From Leptidea sinapis (taxonomy: Eukaryota; Arthropoda; Insecta; Lepidoptera; Pieridae): a stretch of 64,000 nt of DNA. The stretch is from NCBI RefSeq assembly GCF_905404315.1, contig NC_066290.1:12089453-12153452 (forward strand), written 5' to 3'. The position numbers and the translations under genes were made by a program. Under the pieces are notes generated by a model that had not been told where the DNA came from, made no database searches, and saw only the letters and a program-made list of their open reading frames with translations. This document shows positions 31,661 through 44,239 of the stretch, piece after piece (the first letter of the stretch is position 1; every line of letters starts with the position of its first letter).

Positions 31661-34600
31661 CAGAAAAATTGACATGCACAATGCTCGTGATTATTACTGA
31701 ATGATCTCAACAACCTACTTATATGTATATACACCTACACTGAGCATACATCAGCTGAATGTACAAAAGAAATGTACATGTACAATGTTGTAGATGAAAA
31801 TCTAATAACAACTTAAAATCAATTGAATAAAATTAATTGAAACATAGCCATTATCTTCACAAATTTAGGTTTTTTCTTTCTAAATAAATAACTAATATCT
31901 CTAAAGTTCCAATAAGCTAACCAACCAAAAATACCAGATATTGATTTGTTCTTAGAATAAGTAACTATATCTAATTATCTATCTGTCTGTTGTGTAAAAA
32001 AAACTATTGGCTTGCTCATCTACTTAATAAAGTAAAGCCACATCAAGTTGAATTATCAAATATCTAAGTAATATGAAAATTACATAAAATATCATAAGTT
32101 ACCTATAGAAATGTCTTCAAACAGTTACATTATTATGAAATTTTGCATTTTATGCATTTATTAACAATCTAAGTAAACTATTTTAACAATTTTAGCTTGA
32201 AAAAACCAAATTAAACACATTCCCTTTAAATATGGAAGCAATAAGTGCATGATAATTTGTATAAATTTAGTTAATAATAAAATAATTCATAACTTAAGTA
32301 AGTATTAAATGAAATCAATAAAAGTTGTATTACTTTATAGTAATAATTATATGATAAATCTCTTTTAAAAGTAGGTCTAATAAAGTCTAAAACTACCAAC
32401 CTTCTAAATAATTTTTTACATTAAATTAATATTAGTAACATTAACTAATACTTAAGTGTATAAATAAAAGTAAAATGGTAACTAAAAAGTTATTAAGTAT
32501 TATTGTTAACCACTTAAATTAACCATAACTTATTGTTGTTAGTACTTTTATGGATAGTTATTGATTCTGCAGTCATTTTGACTTCTATCAGCATAAAAAC
32601 AACTATGTTAAAAATTATTTTTAACCATATTTATATAGTTATTCTAAAAAAATACTTTATTTCTATGGTACAAGTCAATTAAACACAAATTACTCTACCA
32701 ATCCTTATTAATTTCAAAAATACCTACCTAACTTAGCAATTTGGTAGTCAATAAAACCATCAATAGAAAAAGTAGGTATGTATGTACCTACTCACCTACC
32801 TACACCAAAATTATTTTTAGAAATTAAAAAAAAAACTCCACAAAAAAAAAATCGCTTATTTTTAAACGTTTTGAAGGAACCTATCTAATTTTCAAAACTA
32901 CCTACTTATAATATTTATCATATAAATTGGACAGTTATAATTATGTGGGTTTGATTTTTATTAAAATATAAAACCTTATTATATTATTTTAGGTAAACAC
33001 AATAGGCCTATTAGAATAAAATTTAATTTTGAACTAAGGCACTCAATTTTCTTACCAAATGAACAAATTTGGTGCCTTACTTAAGTCCCTACTACATATG
33101 GAGAAAAGAATATTGTACATATCCAAAATAAATAATAATAATTAATAAGCCTTTTTATTAAAATTAACATTATCTTGTCTAAAATGTATTAAATATAAAA
33201 AAAAAATAAGTATTAATCGGAGTCTGCATCATGCTTACATCCCTGCTATAATGAAAAAAAGATTTTTACTACTTGTTATTATTTTCCAAAATATTTTTTT
33301 TCTATTCAATTCAACAAAATTAACTTATAAATTCATTAATATAACCATATAGTTTATAAAAGTATAATTTTTTTCGGTAATAAAGGGTTTATTGTTGATT
33401 TTACCCATGAATCACAGACCCCTCTACATGGTGTGTGTAAAATGTGTTTATTATAAAGAAAAAAATTGAAAATGTCGAATTTTTTAATTAATCCTAATAG
33501 GCGCTGAGTTGTAGAAGAGATTTGTGTTTGAAAAGTGCGCGAAATTTGCGTGTCAGTGTTGCCATACGCAGGGATCGTTGTGCGCCTTTGGGAGTTTTCC
33601 GACACGATACTAACAATTCTACCAACAGCCAGCACAACTTAAAAGTACGAATGATTTACATATTGCAACGCTGTATTGGGTTAAAAACAAATAAAAACAT
33701 ATTTAAAATTAATTATTCCACTAATTTTCAAACCCACTGACCCCGTGTGTCAAAAATTTCGAAGAGCTGTCAAAAATTTTAAAATTCGATTTATTGCAAT
33801 TATTTTTAATGTCACTTTTTATTATCATTCAAGAAATTCTTCAAAATATTATGATCCATGAGGTATTTAGTACTAATATTATTTAAGACAATAAATATTA
33901 GGTAGGTACTTATACCTATTATGTAGGTATAATGTGAAATCGGGCGCTGTTATCTGTAAATAGGGCAGTGCCTATCTAATCTGTCTCTCACTGTGGATTA
34001 TAGATAATATAGAATTGCATTTCAATCGACCTCACTTTTGGATCTCTAGGTACATATAACATAACATAAAATATACCTACTCTTTTTGACTTGAGACAGA
34101 CTGCAAAGAATATTTAGGTGCCTATTACTCAAGTTAGATATATATTTTTATAATTTAATGCATTAGGCAACACGTGTAGGTAGGTACCTACTAATTTTAA
34201 ATTTTGATAAAATAATAATTATTAGCAAAACACATTTTAGGTACATACCACATCGCTATCAAAAAAATAATTAATTGCTTCTAAAACAATAATAAAATTA
34301 TTTTGTGAACAAAAAATAATTTTATTTTAATGTATGTTTATAAGTAAAAAAAAACCAAGCGAAACCAAATCCAATTAGAATACTTAAATATTTTCTTGAG
34401 TAGATATTTATGGTAGAATTTTGTAGATAGCAACACTACAAGATATGTAATTGACTGTTTTTTCAACTATGTGAAATTTTATAAGAACCAAAAATTGGCT
34501 TATATTATTAAACTAGAAAATGTATCTGTTATCTAGTAGGTAATTTATTAAAACGAAAAAAAAAAATTAAAAACGCTAACTACCCTCAATATCAAATTAT

Positions 34601-35076
34601 TTGGAAATCATTGCATATAATCTAATACTCAATTCTGATACAAGTCAATTACTTAATTAACATCCCTTTTATTTATTAATACTGCGAAATCGAATCGCTG
34701 TTTCAGATATAGGGTAGGTTTATATCCAGGTCTGCTGCATCCGATGAAAAAATCATTCGAGATATTTTTTTTTCTACCGAAACCTATATTAACATTTTTT
34801 AATGCTCTAAAATAATATATTATAATTTACTTCTTTTTTTATTTATTCTTCTTATTATTTATTCCGGTAAATAGGTAACTACCTACTTCATACTCCTACG
34901 TAAAAAAGTATGAAAACAAGTATTACTAAATTATTTAAGTTTACTAAAAAAAATGGTAAAAATATAGGAGCAAACAAGTATAATTTTCAATTTACTATAC
35001 GTTTTAAATTAGTAAATATATTCAAGTAAGTATAGGTAAAAAGGTTTACTTATTTATAACATATATCTGCTAGAGA
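31661..35076. other. Long AT-rich region
   Basis: Over 3 kb of low-complexity AT with scattered TACCTAC strings. One complex patch lies at 33520-33640. No coding sequence or structured repeat found. Confidence 0.55.
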
Positions 35077-35365
35077 CAGTGCCGGACTTAAGAAGCGCGG
35101 GGCCCGTAGCAAACTCTTTCAAAGACCCCTTGATTTATATTGGAAATAGTCGGTTACCGAGTGTCTGAAGTGGATTCTCTTAGATGGAAAACTTGCACCT
35201 AACGTGTCACATTTTTGTGACGCCAGGTAAATTCAATATACCACATCTTAATAAGTTTCACTCAAATAAAAATTACACTTAGGTACGAGTGGGCTTAAAC
35301 ATTCGGGGCCCCTTTTTGCGCTGGGCCCTCTAGCAATTGCTACTCTTATGGTTAATCCGGCAATG
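35077..35365. mobile_element. hAT-like MITE with 8-bp target duplication
   Basis: The ends are CAGTGCCGGACTTAAG (35077-35092) and TTAATCCGGCAATG (35352-35365), an imperfect terminal inverted repeat. GGGGCCC words sit just inside both ends. The flanking 8-mers GCTAGAGA and ACTATAGA agree at 6 of 8 positions, as expected for an aged hAT duplication. No transposase is encoded. Scraps with the same end occur at 45828 and 24494. Confidence 0.65.
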
Positions 35366-35420
35366 ACTATAGAGTAGGAACTTATCATATTATCAAAAGA
35401 AAGAACTATATACATAAATA

Positions 35421-35710
35421 TTAGCTGACCCGACAAACGTTGTTCTGTACGTAAAATACTGTTTTTTTTATGAATTTCTCAATAATATTTCATAACATCC
35501 AGAATTATTCCGTCAAACCGTGCGTCAATAAATTATCTCATAGAAAATATGTCCATATAAAACAAATATTGCAAATAAAAATAATTATGGGTGCCAAATC
35601 GAAATAAAAACTATCCTATATCTCAAGTTGGACTCCATGAAGTGATCCCCATTAAAATCCGTTCCTTAGTTTAGGAGTGGCACTGGCAACAAACATTGGA
35701 TACTAGCTTT
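35421..35710 (-). repeat. Family P repeat, second type
   Basis: It begins ATTAGCTGACCCGACAAACG and ends AGTTTAGGAGTGGCA. Its body is the reverse complement of 60180-60480, sharing the blocks CCATTAAAATCCGTT and AACCGTG. Confidence 0.65.
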
Positions 35711-37269
35711 ATATATATTAAATAAGGTAATAGAAAATATAATCACAAAAGCTTTATAAGCCAAAGAAACTAAAGTAAATTTGATAATGTGAAAACCTGA
35801 ATAAGAAAATGTATAATAGGTACTTAGTTGGTATTAATTTTCAGGGAAACTCGGTCGTAAATACAAAGTTAAAAATAATATGTAGACACATCTAAGCATG
35901 TTTTCTATTACTGAATAAAATGTACAAACATACAATTTCTAAATTCGTTTTGAAGTAGGAAAAATATTTGGAAATGCATGTTTCGGATTACCTTTTTCTC
36001 TCTTTGTAGAAATTGGTAGATTTACAAGATAACTCGTAATAAATTAAGATGAACAAGTTTAAATTCTAATCCATTGACAATTTTTTTAATTTCTAATCTA
36101 TCTAAGTTTAAATTTCGGATAAGATTTGTAAAGAAACACTTAAATAAAAATTAAAGAAATGTTTAAAAACAGTAAAAATTATTTATTTCAATTTATTAAC
36201 AAACAAAAAAACTATTCCAATAATGAACAGTAATAAACAAATTAAACTTTTCACAAAATCACAGCACTAATGTTGCACAATACGTCAGCTGTATAGCTAC
36301 AGATATAATGCTATAAGCATTGCGGTGACGCGACCTCACGAGATTTTATGGTTTTTAATATTTATTTATCGCGAGCGCCAGTCAGCATGTCGGTGATGTG
36401 AATCTTGTCTATAATATCTGTTAATAAAATTTTCCACCACCTCCCAAAAAGTGCCCACCTCGGCTAAAGAAGTTTTCACTTCAAAAATACTTAGAACATC
36501 TTGAAATGTAAGAACCTACATTTACAAAAAAAAAGTGGAGTGCCTACAGAAGTGAAAACTTGAACATTAACGTTGTGCATTTTTTAATATTTTGGAATGG
36601 TTAGGGAATAATTTTACATGAATTGCTTAATTTATCAGTTTAAAAGTACTAGCATGTATGTGGTTAAATACAATATTCATTCATTGCGCTATCGTTCACA
36701 ACAATGACAATTTAAATTACATAAAAAATAACACTTCAAAACTATTACAATTATTTTACATTAAAAATTTTATCTCGGAAAATCAAATTTCATTCATAAT
36801 TTCAACGAGAGTACGAAGTTCCGATCAGGCCCGTGACCTGACGCGAGTGTAACATTTTATCCCATCCCAAGAGAAGTGCTCAACGCCGCTAAAGAAGTTT
36901 TCATTTCAAATAATCAAATATGAAAACAAAATATGAAAATTTACGGTCACAGCTTAACATTTAAATCATACTTACATTATTTCTAGCGTGTACCTAAATG
37001 TCTCAATATGTACTAATTAATATATCATGGAAATAGAAAAAAAAATAATCTCCGAGTTTACTAAATATATACTAGCAATGATAGATATAGGTATCATGGC
37101 TATAGGTACCAACAATCACAGATTATATCATTTTAATTGAAAACAATCAAAATTAAAAAAAAAAATCCTTAATAGTAAAAGAATTAGTTACCTACGTACG
37201 CACTAATGGTCATTATATTTCAAAGGATTTAAAAAGCTTAGAAATACACTGACAATACGAATGATTCAA
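35711..37269. other. AT-rich DNA with family Q end fragments
   Basis: CGGCTAAAGAAGTTTTCACT at 36471-36490 and CGCTAAAGAAGTTTTCATTT at 36884-36903 repeat the end of family Q. Both are preceded by related text (AAGTGC...C), so they are probably two truncated copies. The rest is AT-rich. Confidence 0.45.
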
Positions 37270-37450
37270 ACAAAATCTGGCACGAGAATCACATTTTGGC
37301 GAGACAACACGTCCAGAGGATGCCTCGTGTAGAGGCAAAACACGTGTCGAATTGTTTAAAAACAAATATTGGCGGAATTAACACTAAAGAAAACTTAAAT
37401 CATTTGTATAATTATGGATTTCCGCAAAGTAAGGCCTAGGTACTTCAATA
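37270..37450 (+). repeat. SINE-like repeat, copy 1
   Basis: It contains GGCGAGACAACACGTCC, ATGCCTCGTGTAGAGGC, ATATTGGCGGAATTAACACT and GGATTTCCGCAAAGTA. The last two blocks recur in the same order at 61028-61100. Confidence 0.7.
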
Positions 37451-38009
37451 AATTTTACACTAACAATATTAATAATAAAAAACTGTGCAATAATTTGTTA
37501 ACAGCGAATAAACTGAGAAGAAGGAAAAAGAATAATTAGAATGAGTAAAATTCTGATATTTTAGTAGAATCTGTAACGCTGGCAACACAGCGAATTGTCA
37601 GAAATCACAGCAAATCAAAGACCGCCACGCGACTATTCGCAAACATCGTTAAGTTTAAATATTTTCAAACAATAACGCGACTACCTTCAAATCTCGACTA
37701 GTGCCTGAAAAATATCTAAATGACCTATTAGGTATATTTTAGTGAATAATTTTCAGTCTTTATTATCATTTTTATTCGTTCGGAATATTTAGAATCTGTT
37801 AATAAAACAATTGGGTACTATTTTGGACTGTCTATTGAATTATTGTTTATGTTATAGATACCAACATATTTATACTGACTTAGTAATTATTATATAATAA
37901 GTGATCTCTTACCTAAGTTATAACCTTTTTTTTTTTTTTTAATTTTAAGGTTATCATGGAAGCAGCTATGCATCTATCGTAAGTAAATTCCGTTAGATAT
38001 GAATCAACA
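37451..38009. other. AT-rich spacer
   Basis: Nothing recognised; a T-run lies at 37929-37942. Confidence 0.5.
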
Positions 38010-38660
38010 GAATTTGTATGAAATACATCTATCAATGTGAGAACTGGCGCGAGCTGGGGCGCCTGAGGGAAGGGCGCGGGGCCCGGGGGGTACCTTGCCT
38101 TGATGCCATCGCTGATACGTTTCCGGGCATGGATGTTGACATCTGCGCGAACACGTGGCCGCGGAATCTATCCTGTCATTTGGGTTGTTCATGTCGTTAG
38201 AGGGGTCGGGAACAGCGCCGCAGCTCACCTCGATTCAGGTTGCATCCGGGGCATCACATCCTTGACAGTAGCTGAACGGTCACATATCACTTCACGTCCG
38301 TATCAGTAACAAGTTGTACGACGCAGGCGCGCGCTCGCATGCGCAGGCGCAGATCACAGATTGATCGCAGCAATGTATTATGTATCACACGTGCATTCCG
38401 AGCTCACGGCCCTTCTATTTGTAAACGGGCGCGGGCGTCGAGGGCCCGCATTCAGTGCGTGCCTCACCACCACGGACCACCTCACCGCTACGCGACTCTA
38501 CCCCATCTAACGCCGGCTGATCCATTACCCCTGAACAACAACCTCCCCCCCGCGCCACTGCAACTAATCGAGCAGTGTACTTCTCTTCGATCGCACAAAG
38601 CAACCTCACAGACGCCCGGGCTATCATGTTCCATTGAAGGCAATACTACTGTTGAGAAGA
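38010..38660. promoter_or_regulatory. GC-rich complex island
   Basis: Compositionally complex, CpG-containing text with GGGGCCCGGGGGG at 38078-38090 and GCAGGCGCGCG words near 38323-38350. On the minus strand, splice-donor-like AAG|GTACC (near 38092) and GAG|GTGAGC (near 38228) follow open frames, but no acceptor or known domain supports an exon. Regulatory function or an untranslated exon is possible. Confidence 0.35.
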
Positions 38661-39330
38661 TCTTTTCAAATATCGTAATTCTTATACGACGAGCCAATAG
38701 CAAAAGTACTACGCTTTTGCGGCAATTGACTTCATTATCTAATCTATAGCCAAAACAACTAAAAAGCAGCAGAATTCATAAAACAATCTCAAAACTATTA
38801 GACAGACAAAAGGCAGCGAGAAAAAAATAGTACCAGAAAATCAGAAAACACAAACTGTCTTTGTTAATGAGGTGTACCAAAGTACCGTACCTGCATTCCG
38901 ATGAATGGTGATTTCTGCGGGTGTTCGAGGGGGTGAGGTAGGCCATGTGCGGGACGCCTGCGGGGCCATAGGACGGGGGGGGGGGAGGTAGTTTTGTCGC
39001 ATGCCTGAGCGTGTTCGTAGACCGGCTGTAACAATCTAACTACAACAGTTCTAAACAGGTGTCCCTCATAATTTTCGGTAGAGCCAGCCGCGACATTTTA
39101 AACAGGACTCTATTCAATTTCAAATAACAGGCGCAATTACATCACCATTTATGTGTAAATTATAGGGCGTGTTGGATGTTAAGCTTTTAAATTAATTTTT
39201 GGACATATTTCCGGGCGTAACCACTATTTAGGCCAATAAGTGTCTAATTGGAAAATGTGCTAGCACGTTTGATTGTTGCACTTTTCGTATACATGACATA
39301 GAGCCAATTAAAATTGTTTTTTGCCTTTAT
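38661..39330. other. Mixed DNA with a G-run
   Basis: A run of G at about 38976-38987. No gene seen. Confidence 0.5.
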
Positions 39331-39560
39331 AATATCTTTTTAGGGAGGCAAATCAGCATACAGGTTACCTGATGTTAAGTGATCACAGCCGCCCAAATTC
39401 CCTTGCAAGATCAGACGAATCGCAGGAGCGTTGCCGGCTTTTTAGAATGGTGTACGCACTTTTTTTTGTATCGTTTTGGAAATACCCCAAAAAGAAGCTC
39501 GCTCCACAGCTTTATTGTACGCGGATGAAAGTTCCTTAAAAGCCGCAACAGAAGGGACAC
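39331..39560 (-). pseudogene. Non-LTR reverse transcriptase C-terminal fragment (family G)
   Basis: Plus-strand text GATGTTAAGTGATCAC, GCGTTGCCGGC and AATACCCCAAAAAGAAGC is the antisense of the same C-terminal region that is better preserved at 53760-54085. Heavily mutated; no usable frame. Confidence 0.6.
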
Positions 39561-39639
39561 ACTATACACTATTGCTAAATAGTGTATATTGAGGACAATA
39601 CGAACGAATTAAGATTCTCCTTTTGATCGTGTGATGGGA
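39561..39639. other. Short spacer between two family G fragments
   Basis: Nothing recognised. Confidence 0.4.
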
Positions 39640-39950
39640 AGTTTTTTTTATGGAAAAGGAGGGACAACGACGGTACGGATCACCTGGTGATCAGTCACCG
39701 ATTTGATCACCGCCGCCCACATTCTGTAGTAACACCAGAGGAATCACAGGAGGGGGAACGCCACACATCCAGACGGTGGGGATGATATTCTAATTTGTGG
39801 CGTGTCGTGCGAAAGTGGAATTCTCCAGCTGGAATCAGGTCAAACAGCTCTTCGGAACACTCCCGTGATAAATGCGGTAGAAGAGACACGATGAAGCGAC
39901 GTCTCTACGCAACGCCAAGTGGTCCAGCCGTTCACAGAGCACTGGAGAAT
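39640..39950 (-). pseudogene. Non-LTR reverse transcriptase C-terminal fragment (family G), internally deleted
   Basis: On the minus strand it reads ECSEELFDLIPAGEF, then FRTTRHKLEYHPHRLDVWRS, and jumps directly to CDSSGV. About 40 residues present at 53760-54085 (around FLPRTTKLWNELP) are missing. This is a C-terminal LINE region after the reverse transcriptase. Confidence 0.7.
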
Positions 39951-40201
39951 GTTGATAATAAAGCGAGTAACACAAGATGGACGCAGTTTCATTCTGACAA
40001 TGCTATTGTGACTCCTCGGTGATCACATTCTATGAGGTGATCCACTTCCTAAAAAAAATATGACATGATAATATACCTATTGCCCCCCACTGACTAATTA
40101 AAATCAAACAAATCAACACAAATTATCTCATGTTATTTGTAGATAATTTGTAGCCACGTACAAGTGGCTTATGCTCTGCAAACAATTGTGATAATTTTTA
40201 A
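39951..40201. other. Spacer
   Basis: Nothing recognised except an inverted pair of GTGATCAC/GTGATCC words near 40020-40041. Confidence 0.4.
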
Positions 40202-40463
40202 CAGTGGGAGGCTCCTTTGTACAGTATCCCGGTTATGATTAGATTATGGTTACAATGTGTAAACATTATTGTATTTCGGTCTGAATTGCGCCGTAGCTAG
40301 TGAAATTACTGGCCAATGAAACTTAACATCTTATTCCTCAAGATGACGAGCGTAAATGTAGTGCCGCTCAGAATTTTTGGGTTTTTCAAGAATCCTGAGC
40401 GGCAGTGAATTGTAATGTATTAATTGCCGTCAGCTGAGCGTCCTGCTCGTCTCGTCCCTTATT
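40202..40463 (-). repeat. Interspersed repeat, family A, near full length
   Basis: Reverse-oriented, from CAGTGGGAGGCTCCTTTGTA to GACGCTCAGC-type and CTGCTCGTCTCGTCCC words. Both internal hairpin arms (GTGCCGCTCAGAAT / ATCCTGAGCGGCA) are present near 40362-40405. Confidence 0.8.
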
Positions 40464-40474
40464 GTATTTTTAAT

Positions 40475-40685
40475 CAAATCAAATCAAAATCACTTTATTC
40501 ATGTAGGTCACGGAAATGACTTATGAATATCAAAAAAAAATTTTCTTATTGAATCTACCGTTACTTCATAAAGGGTTGAGCTATTGGGAAGAAGTAGCAA
40601 GAAACTCATTGCCACTCTTTTAACGTTAACGTAAATACAAACATCGGAATAATATGAAACTAATAATCATAAATCGCCAACCCTA
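40475..40685 (-). repeat. Retroelement 3' tail with AAATC-type simple repeat
   Basis: AATCAAATCAAATCAAAATC (40473-40492) followed by ATTCATGTAGGTCACGGAAA is the reverse complement of a common lepidopteran retroelement 3' end with a TTTGA-repeat tail (from memory). Confidence 0.55.
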
Positions 40686-40994
40686 ATCGGACGATAGGCA
40701 CGTGCGCGCGTTTCTAATTATCGATGTAATTGCATCGATATATTGCCTTTTACTAACTAACAAAAAAACATCGAAGCTCAATTCCTAGTTCTCGGCATTG
40801 CATGAGCAGCTTGCGGGGTCCGACGCGTGCCACGGCAGGTGCGGTCGCAGCTGGCCACCTCGATACACCGACAAATCCCGATAAAATAACTACCTTGCAG
40901 TATTAATAAGCGATACAGCGCCTACGAAACAATCTTACATTACTCAGGGTGTTCCAATAATTCAATAGGAAGCAAACATTTTAGTAGTTTTTTA
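40686..40994. other. Complex spacer with palindrome
   Basis: TATCGATG (40719-40726) and CATCGATA (40733-40740) form a perfect inverted repeat around 6 bases. Each arm resembles the DRE promoter motif TATCGATA. Confidence 0.45.
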
Positions 40995-41300
40995 TGATAG
41001 GGACGAGACGAGCAGGACGTTCAGCTGATGGTAATTGATATGCCTGGCCCATTACATTACAATGAAGTGCTGCTCAGGATTCTTGAAAAACCCAAAAATT
41101 CTGAGCATCACTACAATTGCGCTCGTCACCTTGAGACATAAGATGTTGAGTCTCATTTGCCCAGTAATATCACTGGCTACGGCGCCCTTCAGATCGAAAC
41201 ACAGTAATGTTTACACATTACTGTTTTACGGTAGAAATAGGCGCAGTTGTGTTACCCATAATCTAGCTGGCATCCTGTGCAAAGAAGCCTCTCACTGGTA
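40995..41300 (+). repeat. Interspersed repeat, family A, full length
   Basis: The most complete copy: GGGACGAGACGAGCAGGACG start, central imperfect hairpin (GCTGCTCAGGATT...AATTCTGAGCATC), second hairpin CAGTAATG/CATTACTG near 41202-41223, and end GCCTCTCACTGG. No coding potential. Confidence 0.85.
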
Positions 41301-41645
41301 AAAACGAGTCTAACTTCGCTTTTATTTATAAGAAAGTTTCTTCCTCTTTTATATCCTTAAATCTGTAGGTCAAGTGCCATTTTATGGTTCTCATTCACAC
41401 GTCATTGTATTGGTGCTGCAAACTAAAACGCGCTCTTGAAGTGATGCTATTTAAATTCAATATTTTTATTTATACTGTAATAAAACAGCGTGAGCCAATT
41501 AAAGTAAGTAATTTATTACAAATAAACAAACTAAACACATTACACAAATATTAGTTAATAAATACAAAGTTTACTGGAATTAACTAACAATTAATAAACA
41601 TCCCAATTCCGTTCATCCATTCCTCTCGCAAAAACGCAAGCACTC
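41301..41645. other. AT-rich spacer
   Basis: Nothing recognised. Confidence 0.5.
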
Positions 41646-41885
41646 TGTTAAAATCGTCTGCCATCCATCCCCAAATACATCAAAAGCAGGGTTGGCTTCG
41701 AGAAGAGCGTTGAGAGCGGAGAGAGACCTCGGTATAGGTGAGTTGGTGCGAGCCACAGTACGATGTGTTGGACTCGCGAAAAATCTATGCCTGGGCCTCG
41801 AACAATAATTGTCCAGAAGATTCTACATAGCTCATCATGCAAACTCGGCGCATCTATATCACCTCTGAGAACTTTGCACATAACT
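41646..41885 (-). pseudogene. Possible LINE C-terminal fragment
   Basis: A 77-codon minus-strand frame (41881-41648) begins MCKVLRGDIDAPSLHDELCR. This resembles the short region after the reverse transcriptase in some insect non-LTR proteins, where a K-x-L-x-G-x-I-D-x-P motif precedes an arginine-rich stretch. The end of the frame degenerates. Family uncertain. Confidence 0.35.
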
Positions 41886-43025
41886 GTGAGCTGCTGTCGC
41901 TTTCGCCTAACCTAACGCCTAACCAGAAGAAAATTTATATATTAAATAAATACATTTTGAATTCAATTTCATCTTCATCCAGTAAAGACCAGATATTCTT
42001 TTCCGCACTGCCATTTTAGCGGCCCTTGCTACCTGGCCTGTTAAGGAAGTAATTCTCCCTTGGGTCGCCACTAAATGATTTGAATGGGGAAAGCTAAATG
42101 CAAGCTTAAGCGTAACTTATTTCCGACAACGCTAAATATTTTTCTGGTGTTTCAAAGAAGCAGGCTTATTCACCACGCCCTTTTCGTATCGAAATAAGTG
42201 ACGCAAGGACTCTGAATTTAATTAAAAAGGATAGTCTTTCGGCTAAATGTCAACTTGTCATCTATAAGACATACGCCTTTACCTTGAGGTTATCGCATAA
42301 AGCCGAAGTAAGAAGAAGTAAGGCTGGTCAAGACAAAAGTCTTTAAGAAGATTTCTGGACTAGCAAAAAGCTGAAAAGACTTATTGAATAAACAAAACGT
42401 AAGGCTGCCCAGGAATGAATAATTAACACAAGAATTGTTAAAACTATTCCCAAGTAGATTCTTCACAAAGACCTCGTGGCAAACTCAGGATGGAAAGACT
42501 GTCTGCCTGTGTTTTCTATAATAAATGCATCTTTAAATACACGCTGTTATTAAGTACTGATCGTGCGATTACATTAATTAATTCAAATTCTTAATCATTA
42601 GTGATTTTTCGAAATAGTCGAACAGACAGGTGTTAGAAACTTTTATCGATTGCTCTAGTTTTGCTGGGACAACACTAATGGAATAGACACGTAATCTATT
42701 TTATGTTACCCTGGTATGTTTATATTTTGTCGTGAACTAACTTTTCCTTATATATTGTTTCCAATAGATTTATTTGAATCTGGTAATCTAGTTAAAACTT
42801 ACATTTTTCTGTGATTCTAAACATTTTTGATCAAAATTGGCAGTTGTATTAACTTAAGTCTAACTAATTACAATCTATTTTGACTCTGTCTATACGATTT
42901 CTTGCAATTGCATATGTTTGAACCTTAGATCATTTATAGATCTAGATAGAGTCTCAGGTTTATTACTTTAGTGTGAATAACAGATATGTTTTGCTCTTTG
43001 TATTATTGTACTACTACTACTCGGC
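41886..43025. other. Non-coding DNA, nothing clear
   Basis: Moderately complex to 42500, then AT-rich. No gene or repeat with ends. Confidence 0.45.
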
Positions 43026-43028
43026 TAA

Positions 43029-43338
43029 CGGCCGTTCCCAATTTAATATCTACAGATAGAATTAAATTACTATCTTCTACTGTCACTAATTAGCTATCAA
43101 TAATCTGAAGCTGCCCAAATATACCCGATAAGTCATTCTTATCGCCATATATTGGGACGCGTGAATTGCAGTTTCTATACAAACATCCATCGCTGGTAAG
43201 CTATACGTACTATTGACAGACAGGGTGTACGGATATAAACCGTCGTTAAGTTTATTGGGACAGAAAAGTCAACGATAGTTACGATTTTTATCTCAAGTAG
43301 GCCATAACCGGAGATAGACTGAATATTGGGAACAGCCG
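43029..43338. mobile_element. PIF/Harbinger-like MITE with TAA duplications
   Basis: The ends CGGCCGTTCCCAAT (43029-43042) and ATTGGGAACAGCCG (43325-43338) form a near-perfect 14-bp terminal inverted repeat. Both sides are flanked by TAA (43026-43028 and 43339-43341), the 3-bp TWA-type duplication of PIF/Harbinger elements. It is 310 bp without coding capacity. A family C copy begins three bases after the right duplication. Confidence 0.75.
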
Positions 43339-43343
43339 TAAGT

Positions 43344-43678
43344 CAAGTTAGTAAGTCTTTTGTGGGGCGATGTAAGTATACGATTTTATAACAAGATCTC
43401 AGAAAAAGTTTACAAGAAAAGTATTACGTTATTAAAAAGAATTGCTAAAAAACGTTTGTGTGGTAAAAGTTAGTATAACATAAATGACTTTCTTAATGAT
43501 ACTACAGATTGGGAATGGAGCGACTGCCCTCAGGCTATTAAATAATAAGTTTAATTGTACACTATTACTTTGTAAACAAATTTTTTTGATGAAAAAATAA
43601 GCCCGCTGAGTTTGTTGCAGCCATTTTTCTTTGATCTGTGGCATTCGTTTTGGAATGGGTGGTAGTTTTTGACTTTCT
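43344..43678 (+). repeat. Interspersed repeat, family C, nearly complete
   Basis: It runs from AAGTTAGTAAGTCTTTTGTG through TTCTTAATGATACTACAGAT to GGAATGGGTGGTAGTTTTTG. It then runs straight into an RTE fragment at about 43680 instead of its own tail. Confidence 0.75.
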
Positions 43679-43925
43679 ATCCATCTTGTGCCTACCAACA
43701 CTGCGTCTTCGGGTACGTGGTCGCCATTCGAGGACTTTACTGCCTCAACGGCCATCTGTCCGTCGAACTATGTGCCCTGCCCATTGCCACTTCAGTTTCG
43801 CAATCATTTGGGCTTTGTCCGGTAACTTTGGTTCTCCTACGGATCTCCTCATTTCTGATTCGATCTCGCAGGGAAACTCCGAGCAGAACTCCTCTCCATT
43901 GCCCTCTGAGCGACCATGGGCTTTC
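43679..43925 (-). pseudogene. RTE-type reverse transcriptase C-terminal fragment
   Basis: Antisense of the region seen at 56394-56500. The minus strand encodes, with frame changes, pieces like EDAVLVGTR and the preceding Q-W-x-x-x-x-V segment. Fragmentary; joined directly to the family C repeat. Confidence 0.6.
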
Positions 43926-44239
43926 TCATTGATTTACCTTATTGTAAATATGAATAGTCGATGGGTACCGAACATACCAAGCATTTTGTAACATGTAAGA
44001 TAGTAAAGTATCGCGGCCGGATGCTAGGAACCTAATTTAACGTAATAAACTCACGATAAGCGCCAACCTTTGTACTCTAAACTTTCGTTGACACAAATTG
44101 ATTTTTCTGTTACAAAACAATCGTTATATCTTGGATAATTTATGTAGCTTGATGTACTGTGAGATGTGAACACGCCGAAAAGAAAAACTAATTTATCTAT
44201 ATTTCACATACAAATAATAGTATTTTATTAATGTTAAAG
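43926..44239. other. AT-rich spacer
   Basis: Nothing recognised. Confidence 0.45.

Noticed and set aside
43432..43755. A 107-codon minus-strand frame
   Set aside because: Crosses the joint of an RTE scrap and a family C repeat.
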